NCBI GenBank assembly: GCA_964453525.1
Contig: CAYVOV010000003.1
Location: 124,001 to 188,000 of the forward strand
Length of the DNA: 64,000 bases
Source: CAYVOV01 sp964453525
GTDB taxonomy: Bacteria; Chloroflexota; Dehalococcoidia; Dehalococcoidales; UBA2162
Direction: 5' to 3'
This document shows, one piece after another, positions 32,711-41,149 of this stretch. Each line of letters starts with the position of its first letter. Within the stretch, counting starts at the first letter, position 1. The notes beneath the pieces are model-generated. The model saw only the letters and a program-made list of their open reading frames with translations. It had not been told where the DNA came from and did no database searches. A program made the position numbers and the translations under genes.

Positions 32711-34030
32711 CTAGACGAACTGTCTTACATCGCCTATCTGCTCGGGAGGTTTTGGGGGGCGGGCCAGGAGCATTACGATTGTGGAGAGGGTGACGGTGGC
32801 GGCGAAGGTAATGAAGGCTATCATATAGCTGCCGTAAGTATCATAAATCCACCCGGCAAAAATCGGCGAGGCGAACTGCACCGGCGCCCGGAACAGGTTG
32901 GTGGCGCCGTGAATCGAGCCGTAGGCTTTCCGCCCGAAGTACCGCCCCAGTATCAGGAGATAGAGCGGCACGGCAGCGCCGCTGCCGAATCCGTAAAGGG
33001 CAAGCATTACGTAGACAGTTGCCGTAGACGGGCTGATGCAGAAAGCACCGATTCCGGCAGCCTGGAAGAAGAACGCCCCCGCCAGCAGGAATGGCATCCG
33101 GTCTTTGGTGACCCTATCGGCAATAACCCCGCCGATGAACCTTGATGGTATAGTGAAGAAAATCATCATCCCCATCATTGCCCCGGCGGCGGTGGACTCA
33201 ATTCCCCGGTCGGTAAGGAAAGGAATGCAGTGGACGTTGAGGCCGCCGAAAACGACAGTGTGTCCCGCCATGGCAATCACTATCATCCAGAAGGCGGGAG
33301 TCTTCATCGCCTGCCTCAGGGTGAATTCAACTTCCTGAAAACCTGAAGCGTACTCAACTCCCCGGTCAATCATGCTGCCCACATCAGTTGCGGCGTCCAC
33401 CTCCGTCTTTGCTCCGTCGGGAAGAATTCCGTAGTATTCCGGCCGCTGCTGTTTAATTGTCAGCAGCACGAAAGGCAGGCCGGCAACGAGTACCGAGCCC
33501 CATGTCACGCAGGTCAGCCGCCAGCCGACCTCATCCACCTGCCAGGTGATTATCGGCAGCACGATAACGCCCACCACTCCGATGAGGGCAAACTTGATGC
33601 CGTGCGCCAGTCCTCTCTTGCTGATGAACCAGTTGGTAACAGTCTTGTCCATAGCGATTGTCATTGAAAGGTTAATCCCGATGCCGATTAAAAAGCCCCA
33701 GACAAGGTAGTACGCCCAGAGAGTATTGACGAAGTACATTATCAGCACGCCGAAGGCGGCGACAGCCATGCCGGTGAAGATGACCCACCGGGGGCCGAAC
33801 CTGTCGACAAGCCATCCGGTAAGCGGAGCTTCGATTCCGCCCTCGAATCTGGCGATTCCGGCAGCGACCGATGTAACGGCACGGTTGAACTGAAGCTCGG
33901 CGGCAAGGGGCTTGAAAATAGCCGAAAACCCGTAGCTTGTAAAACCGTGCCCCAGACCGGAGATAACGCCGGTGGAGATAACCGTCCACCAGCCGAAGTA
34001 CATATCACGCAGGCTGAATTTCTTAATCAC
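32711..34030 (-). CDS. MFS transporter, monocarboxylate/OFA-like
   Basis: The 439-residue protein has 12 predicted helices and MFS loop motifs (GWLVDRFGPRWV between helices 2 and 3; GVIADRVTKDRMPF in the second half). The opening YFGWWTVISTG and the long central loop with YGILPDG are typical of the monocarboxylate or oxalate/formate exchanger type. Likely cargo is a small organic acid. The start is probably GTG at 34030, with an internal ATG ten codons later. It is the only gene between two repeat blocks. Confidence 0.88.
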   Translation of the reverse strand: MIKKFSLRDMYFGWWTVISTGVISGLGHGFTSYGFSAIFKPLAAELQFNRAVTSVAAGIARFEGGIEAPLTGWLVDRFGPRWVIFTGMAVAAFGVLIMYFVNTLWAYYLVWGFLIGIGINLSMTIAMDKTVTNWFISKRGLAHGIKFALIGVVGVIVLPIITWQVDEVGWRLTCVTWGSVLVAGLPFVLLTIKQQRPEYYGILPDGAKTEVDAATDVGSMIDRGVEYASGFQEVEFTLRQAMKTPAFWMIVIAMAGHTVVFGGLNVHCIPFLTDRGIESTAAGAMMGMMIFFTIPSRFIGGVIADRVTKDRMPFLLAGAFFFQAAGIGAFCISPSTATVYVMLALYGFGSGAAVPLYLLILGRYFGRKAYGSIHGATNLFRAPVQFASPIFAGWIYDTYGSYMIAFITFAATVTLSTIVMLLARPPKPPEQIGDVRQFV

Positions 34031-34050
34031 AAAAAAGCTTTCTCTGTTGT

Positions 34051-34120
34051 TATCTATTCCCGCCCACCGCCCTTAGCGAAAATTAAGAGGGGCTCACGCC
34101 CCCTCTTAAACACCCCGATT
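34051..34120. repeat. Repeat block with hairpin after the DUF4129 gene
   Basis: The 24-bp TATCTATTCCCGCCCACC plus GCCCTT (34051-34074) is identical to the block at 24315-24338. Next comes the hairpin TTAAGAGGGG, then CTCACGC, then CCCCTCTTAA (34083-34109). On the minus strand this sits just after the DUF4129 stop, so it may also serve as its terminator. Confidence 0.65.
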
Positions 34121-34123
34121 CAA

Positions 34124-35641
34124 TTACTCATTCTCAGGCCCGCGGAGCAGGTTGCGCAGGGATTTCCAGAGGTTATTGGCGTGTATCAGCAGAGTATTTT
34201 CGGTCTCTCGTTCGCCGTAGCGGGTGTCATCGTAAATGCCGGTGATTTCACCGAGCAGTTCCCGACTCTCTGGCAGTGACCGGTATAGGCGTCTGGCGTA
34301 CTCGTTCGGCGTCTCATATTGCCGGCGTGGCATATTGACGCGGGCGGTTTCCCAGAGCAGGCACTCGTAAATCTGCCGGATACTCAGCGTACCCTGAAAG
34401 GAATCTAGGTACCACTCGGGCAGTACGCCGGCCGCGTCTGCCTGTTTCCGGGATGGCACCAGTCCCCGCATCCTGTCCAGAAGAATCTGAAGGTCGGATT
34501 TAAAAAGGTCCCAGCTCCAGAGCGATTCATGAGTTTCATCCAGCTCATCTCTCTCTTTAGACCACGCATAGCGGAAGACAGCCTTGCTCAACAGGAAGAT
34601 GATTAGGGCAGCAACCAGGGCGAAGAAGAGCCATTTCAGTGCCATGACAAGCTCGGGAGGCAAGCCCTGTGAAATCACCTGTTCCGGCCTGCCCAGCATT
34701 TCACCGAATTCATTACCCCGCATCGGCTCCGGATTCTCACCCTGGAAGAAACGGACAAGGTTCATGCCGACGTTGTATAACCACTCAATCAGGTAACCGA
34801 TGGGTAGGTAGATGTAGGATATAATCCGGAAGAGGAAATCGGAGGCGGTGTTCAGGGCACCGGTCAGAAAATTGACGAAGTCCAAAGAGACGACACTGGC
34901 GGCGGCAATGCCTGAGGTGACCAGACCACCGATGACAACGAGCAGGACCGAGAGCCACCGGCGGTTCAATGTCGGTGATATTCCGTCGAACGCCATCTTT
35001 TGCTGAATACTTCTAAGGTTAGCCAGAGCCATTGCCAGCAGACCGAAAAAGAAAAATCCGGCAAGGTGGAGCCAGACCGAGGTAACATTGAAAAGAAAAC
35101 GAGTCCCCAGAGTGACTCCGCTGACGAGAATGACCAGGACAAGGGCGGCTATCCCGAAGAGAAAATATCGGTAGATATCTGTTTCGTCGAGCCTGGAGCG
35201 TCCCAGGCTGATACCACGCCACCAGACTAAAAAGGAGAGCGCCAGAGCCACTATCATCGGTATGATATGGGTGAAGCTGCTCAGCATCAGCGTGGCAACG
35301 TATTTAAACCACTCACCACTCAGCAGGCTGTGACCAGCGCCGTACTCGGCACGGATGATAATCAGAACCGTTATTATACCGCAGGCGATTATGCTCAGTC
35401 TGACCCAACCGATAGGCCATTTTCTGTTAATGAAGAATCTTGCGCTGACGAAGGAAACTCCCAGGATAACTGCCAGTGAGAGCAGGCTCAGAGGCGGCTT
35501 TATCCAGTTGAGGTCGGGGAGCTTTGCCAGCCAGACCAGCCAGGGAAACATCCAGAAGACGTGCATAAGGGTAACCGACGCTATGAAAGCGCCTGTCGTC
35601 ACCCAGTTGAAACCTGATAGTCTGTTGAGGATTGTCGCCAA
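34124..35641 (-). CDS. Polytopic membrane protein with C-terminal DUF4129
   Basis: The 505-residue protein has about eight hydrophobic helices in the first 300 residues, a large loop, one more helix (about 327-347), and a C-terminal cytoplasmic DUF4129 domain (SIRQIYECLLWETARVN, ETPNEYARRL). DUF4129 proteins are partners of transglutaminase-like and MoxR/DUF58 modules at the membrane. The start is TTG after GAGGG, 14 bp after the DUF58 gene. The operon order is moxR, DUF58, this gene. No transglutaminase domain is found in it or directly downstream. Confidence 0.83.
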   Translation of the reverse strand: MATILNRLSGFNWVTTGAFIASVTLMHVFWMFPWLVWLAKLPDLNWIKPPLSLLSLAVILGVSFVSARFFINRKWPIGWVRLSIIACGIITVLIIIRAEYGAGHSLLSGEWFKYVATLMLSSFTHIIPMIVALALSFLVWWRGISLGRSRLDETDIYRYFLFGIAALVLVILVSGVTLGTRFLFNVTSVWLHLAGFFFFGLLAMALANLRSIQQKMAFDGISPTLNRRWLSVLLVVIGGLVTSGIAAASVVSLDFVNFLTGALNTASDFLFRIISYIYLPIGYLIEWLYNVGMNLVRFFQGENPEPMRGNEFGEMLGRPEQVISQGLPPELVMALKWLFFALVAALIIFLLSKAVFRYAWSKERDELDETHESLWSWDLFKSDLQILLDRMRGLVPSRKQADAAGVLPEWYLDSFQGTLSIRQIYECLLWETARVNMPRRQYETPNEYARRLYRSLPESRELLGEITGIYDDTRYGERETENTLLIHANNLWKSLRNLLRGPENE

Positions 35642-35655
35642 TTTCTACCCTCTAT

Positions 35656-36915
35656 TCAATTTGTTGCCGGAGTTTGGCTCAGTGCTTTCCCCGCTGTGTC
35701 CACGGTCAGAGTCTCCAGTTCGCTCCACAACACTTCATCATTGACGCGGTAAACGGTCAGCCCGTCCCGGCTTATCCCTGACTCCGAACCGCCAACAATA
35801 ATCAATGCCACCTTGCGTCCGCCCCTTTTTATCTGGTTGAGTGAAGCCAGGAGAGAGTCGGTGACCACAGCGGTTATTACAACCACCGTGCTTCCCCAGG
35901 GGATATTCTTTGCCTCTTTCAACACCAGCCGGGGCATCTGCAGAGTTTCCGTCTGGTGTATCTGTGCCAGTATCTCCATTATCCGGAGCTGCTGGTCGGT
36001 ATGCTGACTGGGCGCCAGCCTGATGCTGGACTCTATTCCCGCGCTCCGGCTCTGATTAACGTATAAACCCACCCGGTAACCATTGTTCAGGGCATACCGG
36101 GAAACAGAGGCGGCGGTTATGATACTAAGTTCCAGAAGCTGGGGCACGCTTCCCCAGAACGGCGGTTTGACAGTGCGCACGTCAAGAAAGATGCCCATAT
36201 CCACTGTTGTCGTCGGTTCAAAGATTTTTGTCTGGAGGCTTCCGCGCCGCGCCGTGCTTTTCCAGTGGATTTGTTTTAAACTATCGCCCGGAAAGTAATC
36301 CCTGACTCCCGCCGTCAGAACCGGGTCCTGAAACATGTGCCTCTCCATCCTGATATCGCCAAAAGGCTGCCGGGCAGGAATACCCAGCTTCTCCAGCGGT
36401 ACAACCCTGGGGTATACCATGAGAGTGCTGGTTTCAGGGGCGTCAATTGTTCTTTTTGAAAAGCCAAAGAGGTCTCCGGAGGAAAGTTTTGCCGGACCGA
36501 AGGTAAAATAGCCGCGCTGAAGGCATTTAATAGGGAAACGCCGCTTCACCCGGTGGTACCAGCTCAGGGACAGAACATTATTCAGTATAGAGCAGTTCTG
36601 GGTGCCTGTCGGTGAGACTCTACCCTTGAGGAAAGTCACCTCGGAAGGGACTTCATCATCTATCTGGAGCCAGAACAGGGGCAATATTTTTTTGTTGGTT
36701 ATCTCTATCTCAAGCTGGACTTCTTCTCCCCAGAAAACGCGGTTGGAGCTTAATTTTCTGTGATATTCCACCCGGTTCAGACAGTAGCGTCCCCAGAGTC
36801 TGGCAACACCTCCGGCAAGGAATAGCAGCAGGGAAACAAGAAGCAGCGGCACCTGATGCAGAAGCAGGCTGCCGATAAACAGGATAAGCGGGAGGAGGAA
36901 CCAGTAGTTGCCCAC
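35656..36915 (-). CDS. DUF58 protein with vWA-like domain
   Basis: The 419-residue protein has two N-terminal helices (about 3-40), a middle beta-rich part, and the DUF58 core with YFPGDSLKQIHWKSTARRGSLQTKIFEP followed by a vWA-like fold (DMGIFLDVRT). DUF58 proteins work with MoxR ATPases, probably in maturing or folding membrane complexes. The start is GTG at 36915, six bases after moxR, so translation is likely coupled. Confidence 0.9.
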   Translation of the reverse strand: MGNYWFLLPLILFIGSLLLHQVPLLLVSLLLFLAGGVARLWGRYCLNRVEYHRKLSSNRVFWGEEVQLEIEITNKKILPLFWLQIDDEVPSEVTFLKGRVSPTGTQNCSILNNVLSLSWYHRVKRRFPIKCLQRGYFTFGPAKLSSGDLFGFSKRTIDAPETSTLMVYPRVVPLEKLGIPARQPFGDIRMERHMFQDPVLTAGVRDYFPGDSLKQIHWKSTARRGSLQTKIFEPTTTVDMGIFLDVRTVKPPFWGSVPQLLELSIITAASVSRYALNNGYRVGLYVNQSRSAGIESSIRLAPSQHTDQQLRIMEILAQIHQTETLQMPRLVLKEAKNIPWGSTVVVITAVVTDSLLASLNQIKRGGRKVALIIVGGSESGISRDGLTVYRVNDEVLWSELETLTVDTAGKALSQTPATN

Positions 36916-36920
36916 CGCAT

Positions 36921-37898
36921 TTACCTTTCTTCAGTGCCGGCCTGTACTTCGACAGGGACCGGCACGGTATCGACTATCTCCGCCAGGGCATGTTCGACGC
37001 TGGTCCCGCGGAGGTAGGTTTCCGCTTTGAGAACAATGCGGTGGGACAGCACGGAACCGGCAAGGTATTTAACATCGTCGGGGAGGACGTATGCCCTGCC
37101 CCGCAGTGCCGCCAGCGCCTGGGCTGACTGGTAAAGAGCCAGCATTGCCCGCGGACTGGCGCCGAGCTCCACTGAGTTATGGCTGCGGGTGGCGTGGATA
37201 AGACGGATTATGTAGTCCTCGATATCGGCGGTGACAAGTATCTCCCGGCAGGCTGCTTGCATCTTGAGGAGTTCATCGGCGGGAACTACCGCCTCAAGTT
37301 CGTCAAGAGGATTTGTCTGGCGGAAACGTGTCAGTATCACCCGGTCGTCATCCATTGTGGGATATCCCAGTCTTATTTTGAGGAGAAACCGGTCAAGCTG
37401 GGCTTCCGGCAGGGGAAAGGTGCCTTCAAGCTCGATTGGATTCTGAGTCGCCAGTACCAGAAACGGCCTGGGCAATTGCTCAGTTTCACCTTCGATTGTA
37501 ATCTGGCGCTCCTGCATGGCTTCGAGCAGTGCCGACTGCGTGCGCGGAGTTGCCCGGTTAATCTCGTCAGCCAGGATTATCTGCGCCATAATCGGTCCCG
37601 GCTTCAACTCGAAGTCCGACGTTTTCTGGTTGAAGATATGGGTTCCGGTGATATCGGAAGGCAGCAGGTCCGGGGTAAACTGGATACGCCGGAAAGCGCA
37701 GCCGAGTGACCTGGCAACGGACTTGGCGAGCATCGTCTTGCCGATGCCGGGTACATCGTCGATGAGGATGTGGCCTTCGCAGAGAAGGGTAACAACGACA
37801 AGCTCGACGACTTCACTCTTGCCGACGATTACCCTCTCAACGTTTTCCTTAACTTTATTTCCTGTCTCCTGAATCCGCCTGACAATATCGTCCTGCAT
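36921..37898 (-). CDS. MoxR family AAA+ ATPase
   Basis: The 325-residue protein has Walker A-like GIGKTMLAKS (about residues 50-59), Walker B LADEINRATPRTQSALLEAM and sensor 1 ATQNPIELEGTFPLPEAQLDRF, all standard for MoxR. It is a chaperone-like ATPase acting with the DUF58 protein. The start follows GAGAGGAGC. It is the first gene of the three-gene operon. Confidence 0.95.
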   Translation of the reverse strand: MQDDIVRRIQETGNKVKENVERVIVGKSEVVELVVVTLLCEGHILIDDVPGIGKTMLAKSVARSLGCAFRRIQFTPDLLPSDITGTHIFNQKTSDFELKPGPIMAQIILADEINRATPRTQSALLEAMQERQITIEGETEQLPRPFLVLATQNPIELEGTFPLPEAQLDRFLLKIRLGYPTMDDDRVILTRFRQTNPLDELEAVVPADELLKMQAACREILVTADIEDYIIRLIHATRSHNSVELGASPRAMLALYQSAQALAALRGRAYVLPDDVKYLAGSVLSHRIVLKAETYLRGTSVEHALAEIVDTVPVPVEVQAGTEER

Positions 37899-38041
37899 GA
37901 AGCTCCTCTCTAATTGTTCCTGCCTTTGGCGAGACTATCAAACAAATAAGCATATAATAGGTGGTGAATAATTTCAATAGCTTCAGGTGATAAAGGAATC
38001 TATCATTCCAAATATGATAATACAAGGGCATATTAATACCG

Positions 38042-38647
38042 TCAGTCATTCTCGATATTTTTACCCACCAGTCCAAATAGAAACAGACGGTTCAGGTCCT
38101 GGGTCAGCTTTGAATCCACCTTCAATTGATTGATTGTTTCCAGACTGCTAAATACTCCGTTACGGACTATTTCGAAATATAACTTGATAGCCTGCTGCGA
38201 TAATCCTTTATGTATATAACCCTTTTCCCTGCCTTCTTCGACGAGGTCATCGATGAGCTTATCAATTTCATTCTGCCACATAGTCTCGATTATCTGCGCC
38301 ATCTCCGGATAATCTCTCACCGCTGTCTTCATCAGCTCACCCTGATACTGACTGGCGAGTTCGGCTTTATCAAAGATGATTGCCTCCAGTTTTTCCAGGT
38401 AAGGCTTGTCTGCGTAGATAATTTCGCTTGATTTGGCTACCAGATTGGACAATACCGTCCTGACAACCTCTCTCACCAGGGCATCTTTGCTGCCGAAGTG
38501 GTTATAGATTGTAACGTGAGAGACGTTAGCCCGGTGGGCGATGTCTCCGATGCTGACCTTGCCGAACCCGAACGTCTTGAAGAGCTCTATCGCCGCCTGC
38601 CTGATACTCTCCTTCTTCTGCTCTTTTCTACGCTCAAAACCATTCAT
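38042..38647 (-). CDS. TetR/AcrR family transcriptional regulator
   Basis: The 201-residue protein has an N-terminal TetR helix-turn-helix (AIELFKTFGFGKVSIGDIAHRANVSHVTIYNHFGSKDALVREV) and an all-helical C-terminal ligand domain. It is divergent from the small membrane protein gene starting at 38732, with a good palindrome in between (38689-38709). The regulator probably controls itself and that neighbour. The inducer is unknown. Confidence 0.93.
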   Translation of the reverse strand: MNGFERRKEQKKESIRQAAIELFKTFGFGKVSIGDIAHRANVSHVTIYNHFGSKDALVREVVRTVLSNLVAKSSEIIYADKPYLEKLEAIIFDKAELASQYQGELMKTAVRDYPEMAQIIETMWQNEIDKLIDDLVEEGREKGYIHKGLSQQAIKLYFEIVRNGVFSSLETINQLKVDSKLTQDLNRLFLFGLVGKNIEND

Positions 38648-38688
38648 AAGCCTTAGGACCCTTTGTGAACCTGATATTTTTTGTAATA

Positions 38689-38709
38689 TTTGTATAAATT
38701 ATATACAAA
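38689..38709. promoter_or_regulatory. Candidate TetR operator, 8-5-8 palindrome
   Basis: TTTGTATA and TATACAAA are perfect 8-bp arms separated by AATTA. The site is centred in the divergent region, 41 bp from the TetR start at 38647 and 22 bp before the neighbour's ATG at 38732. This is the size and place expected for a TetR binding site. Confidence 0.65.
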
Positions 38710-38731
38710 AGCATTGACAAACTCAAGGATA

Positions 38732-39328
38732 ATGTATAAACTCACTGGCAAAGGAATAGTGTTGTCCGAAAATAAAACACAGCTCTACACAAGGTATCCA
38801 TTATCGAGTGTATGTATCTACAACGGGGCGACGCTGGCTCATTACCTGCTGGGTGCAATCGGCATTGTCCTCGGCTATAATTCGCTGGCAGGTAATATTG
38901 GCGGAATAATATATTTAGCCTTTGCTCTTTTTGAGATGTACCTGCATCTGCCGCTGAAGGTCTGCCCGAACTGTGTCTATTTCAGGCTGGAGAACTCGCT
39001 GTGTATTTCCGGGCTTAACCTTCTCTCCAGGAAGATTGCCGCGGAAGGAGATATAAAAAACTTCTCAAACCGGGCTAAGGGACTGATTTGCTCGAATAAT
39101 CTTTACATTGCCAGCCTGGTCATTCCGGTTGTTGCCATAATACCGGCATTAATAATAAATTTCTCCTTCCCTGTCTTGGCTGTCCTGCTTGCTATCGTGG
39201 CGCTGCTTCTTTTCCGTTTCTTTGTGATATTCCCTAGGATAGCCTGCGTTCACTGCCGGGCGAAGAATATTTGCCCCCAGGCTCGGCAGGTGTTCAAAGA
39301 CCTGCAACCAGCCGAACAGGACGACTAA
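38732..39328 (+). CDS. Membrane protein with paired cysteine motifs, TetR-linked
   Basis: This is about 198 residues from the ATG at 38732, with AAGGA just upstream; a start at 38690 would lie inside the operator. There are helices at about 30-70 and 115-165. Two Cys motifs, LKVCPNCVYFRLENSLC (about 78-94) and CVHCRAKNICPQ near the C-terminus, face the cytoplasm and could bind a metal or an iron-sulfur cluster. No family recognised. Control by the divergent TetR is likely. Confidence 0.72.
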   Translation: MYKLTGKGIVLSENKTQLYTRYPLSSVCIYNGATLAHYLLGAIGIVLGYNSLAGNIGGIIYLAFALFEMYLHLPLKVCPNCVYFRLENSLCISGLNLLSRKIAAEGDIKNFSNRAKGLICSNNLYIASLVIPVVAIIPALIINFSFPVLAVLLAIVALLLFRFFVIFPRIACVHCRAKNICPQARQVFKDLQPAEQDD

Positions 39329-40185
39329 TCCACCGGCGTGCTTTCGTATTTTCGGGCAAGGCCGACCTGCATCATCCCGTATGGCCTTTCAACCTTGTTG
39401 CAGACTATGGGGAAGTGTGGCAGCCCGGCGGGCAGCGAGACCACGGTGGGAGCATTGATAACGTGTTTCTCGTGTTCTTCGCCGATATCAAGGGTAAGTT
39501 CCGCCCCGAAATAGCTCAAGTTGTCCACGTCATGCCCAAAAAATATATAGCATTCGTTGTAGGGATGTTTGTGTGCTCCCTGGCCGGGATTCCACTCTCC
39601 GGTTTTATTGTAGAGCCCCAGGGCATAGTTGATATCGAGTCCTTCGAGGTCGTCACCGGACATAGTGATTAGCTGTTTGGCGTTGGCGCCTCCCGGTCCC
39701 TCTTTAGCCTCCATCTTTTTAACCAGGTAGGAATATTTATTTCCGTCGGTGGTGCCTTCCTTCGGCGACTGGTTACCCGAGTACTTGGCGCTGAGAGCCA
39801 GGTGAAAATGGCCGAAGGGCTTGTATACTTTCTTTGTTACCAGCGGACAGTGCGGAAATCCCTTGGCAGCAACAGCCACGGTTGGGATGCTGAAAGCGTG
39901 CGGTTCCCATTCCTTGCCCAGCGACAGTTCCATATCCGAACCAAGATAGTTCAGGTCTTCGTCATCATAGCCGAAAAACAAAAGGAACTCATCGAATGGA
40001 TGAGTGTGCGCTCCGCGTCCGGGAGCCCAGTCGCCGGTCTGGTTGTAGACTCCAATAATGAAATTGAAATCAAATCCAGCCATTTCATCACCGGTCACGG
40101 CGACAAGCTCTCTGGCATTGGCTCCGCCACGACCTGCCCTGAAAGCTAATTTATGAACAAGGTGTCGGTATTTCGTTTCTGCCAC
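39325..40185 (-). CDS. Duplicated cupin protein (bicupin)
   Basis: The 286-residue protein consists of two similar halves, about residues 1-140 and 146-286. Each half has a cupin motif, GAHTHPFDEFLLFFG and GAHKHPYNECYIFFG, and matching starts (HLVHKLAFRAGRGGANARELV; YLVKKMEAKEGPGGANAKQLI). Histidines and an acidic residue of each could bind a metal. The start is GTG after GAAGGAGGAAAAG. The gene ends within four bases of the converging membrane protein gene. Function unknown. The duplication suggests a metal-dependent sugar or aromatic acid enzyme or binding protein. Confidence 0.83.
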   Translation of the reverse strand: MAETKYRHLVHKLAFRAGRGGANARELVAVTGDEMAGFDFNFIIGVYNQTGDWAPGRGAHTHPFDEFLLFFGYDDEDLNYLGSDMELSLGKEWEPHAFSIPTVAVAAKGFPHCPLVTKKVYKPFGHFHLALSAKYSGNQSPKEGTTDGNKYSYLVKKMEAKEGPGGANAKQLITMSGDDLEGLDINYALGLYNKTGEWNPGQGAHKHPYNECYIFFGHDVDNLSYFGAELTLDIGEEHEKHVINAPTVVSLPAGLPHFPIVCNKVERPYGMMQVGLARKYESTPVD

Positions 40186-40459
40186 GTGTCTTTTCCTCCT
40201 TCTCAGAATTGCTTCCTGCCTTTGACTGAGTATTTAACCATATTTTACGTAATATATCCATACCGCCCAATTTCATACACTGTCCGTTCAGAGCTATCAA
40301 AGTGGACAGGCCTTTTCTGTTTATTCGAAGTCAAACACCCCCAAGATGACGGAAAAAACCTTTTAAACAGCTTGTGCCTGCAGAAATGAGAGACAAAATA
40401 ATTCTTGACCTCGACGGCACGGAAAGGGACCAGGGAATAGATTGGGTTAAGGCAGGTGG
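40186..40459. other. Intergenic gap, no feature found
   Basis: This 274-bp stretch separates the bicupin and nitroreductase genes. It has no strong hairpin, no shared repeat and no convincing small gene. A plus-strand reading frame from about 40386 was examined and rejected. Confidence 0.4.
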
Positions 40460-41044
40460 TTACGGTTTGGTTCCGTATCTGTTTTTATGAAGCCAGGAAA
40501 AGTCGGGGCGTCTCTGTCTTTCCGGATACTCCACATTCGGATAACCTTCCTGCACCCCTATAAGTAGTATGGCGGTGAGTTCATAGTCATCAGGAAGCCC
40601 CAGCAGCTTCTCAACGGCCTCTTTATAGGGGTAATCTTCCCAGAAGCCGGAGGGTACGATGCCGAGCCCTTCGGCGGTTGCCGCCAGCGCTATATTCTCG
40701 ATGCACATCCAGTTGGAGACTGCCTGTTCGTGTCCCTCCTTGTGGCAGACGGCAACAACACTGCAGTTTTTATACATATCTCTCTGTCTCGTTGCGGCTG
40801 CGTCAACGTCTGCCTGGGTGGCTCCCGGCCGCGGAGCAATGGTGCAGTTCTGAAGGTATTTTTGCTCGGCAATCTGGTCGATAATGTCGGAATCTTCCAC
40901 GATAATAAATTCCCAGGGCTGGCGGTTTCCGGCTGATGGTGCTTTGGTACCTGCCAGAATTAATTTCCTGAGCATCTCTTCCGAAACACCCTGCGTCAGG
41001 CTGCGAACCGTTCTCCTTTTTTCAATTGCTTCATAAACGTCCAT
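40460..41044 (-). CDS. Nitroreductase family FMN oxidoreductase
   Basis: The 194-residue protein begins with the family's MDVYEAIEKRRTVRSL and GTKAPSAGNRQPWEFIIVED, which bind FMN phosphate and ring. It ends with GLGIVPSGFWEDYP and LLIGVQEGYPNVEYPERQRR. Such enzymes reduce nitro compounds, quinones or enones with NAD(P)H. A second nitroreductase (47472-47987) has the same N-terminal plan. Confidence 0.92.
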   Translation of the reverse strand: MDVYEAIEKRRTVRSLTQGVSEEMLRKLILAGTKAPSAGNRQPWEFIIVEDSDIIDQIAEQKYLQNCTIAPRPGATQADVDAAATRQRDMYKNCSVVAVCHKEGHEQAVSNWMCIENIALAATAEGLGIVPSGFWEDYPYKEAVEKLLGLPDDYELTAILLIGVQEGYPNVEYPERQRRPDFSWLHKNRYGTKP

Positions 41045-41149
41045 AATTGCCTCTCCGCCCGGGGTGCAGGCTGATATGAAAAAGCCTGATCTGTGGCAAA
41101 TCCCGCCAGTATATATAGTACAGTAAGTTAAAGTTTTATGATTATATTT

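Noticed and set aside
40386..40490. Short plus-strand frame starting MRDKIILDLDGTE, like the start of a HAD phosphatase
   Set aside because: It stops after 34 codons, overlaps the end of the nitroreductase gene and shows no further HAD motif or ribosome-binding site.
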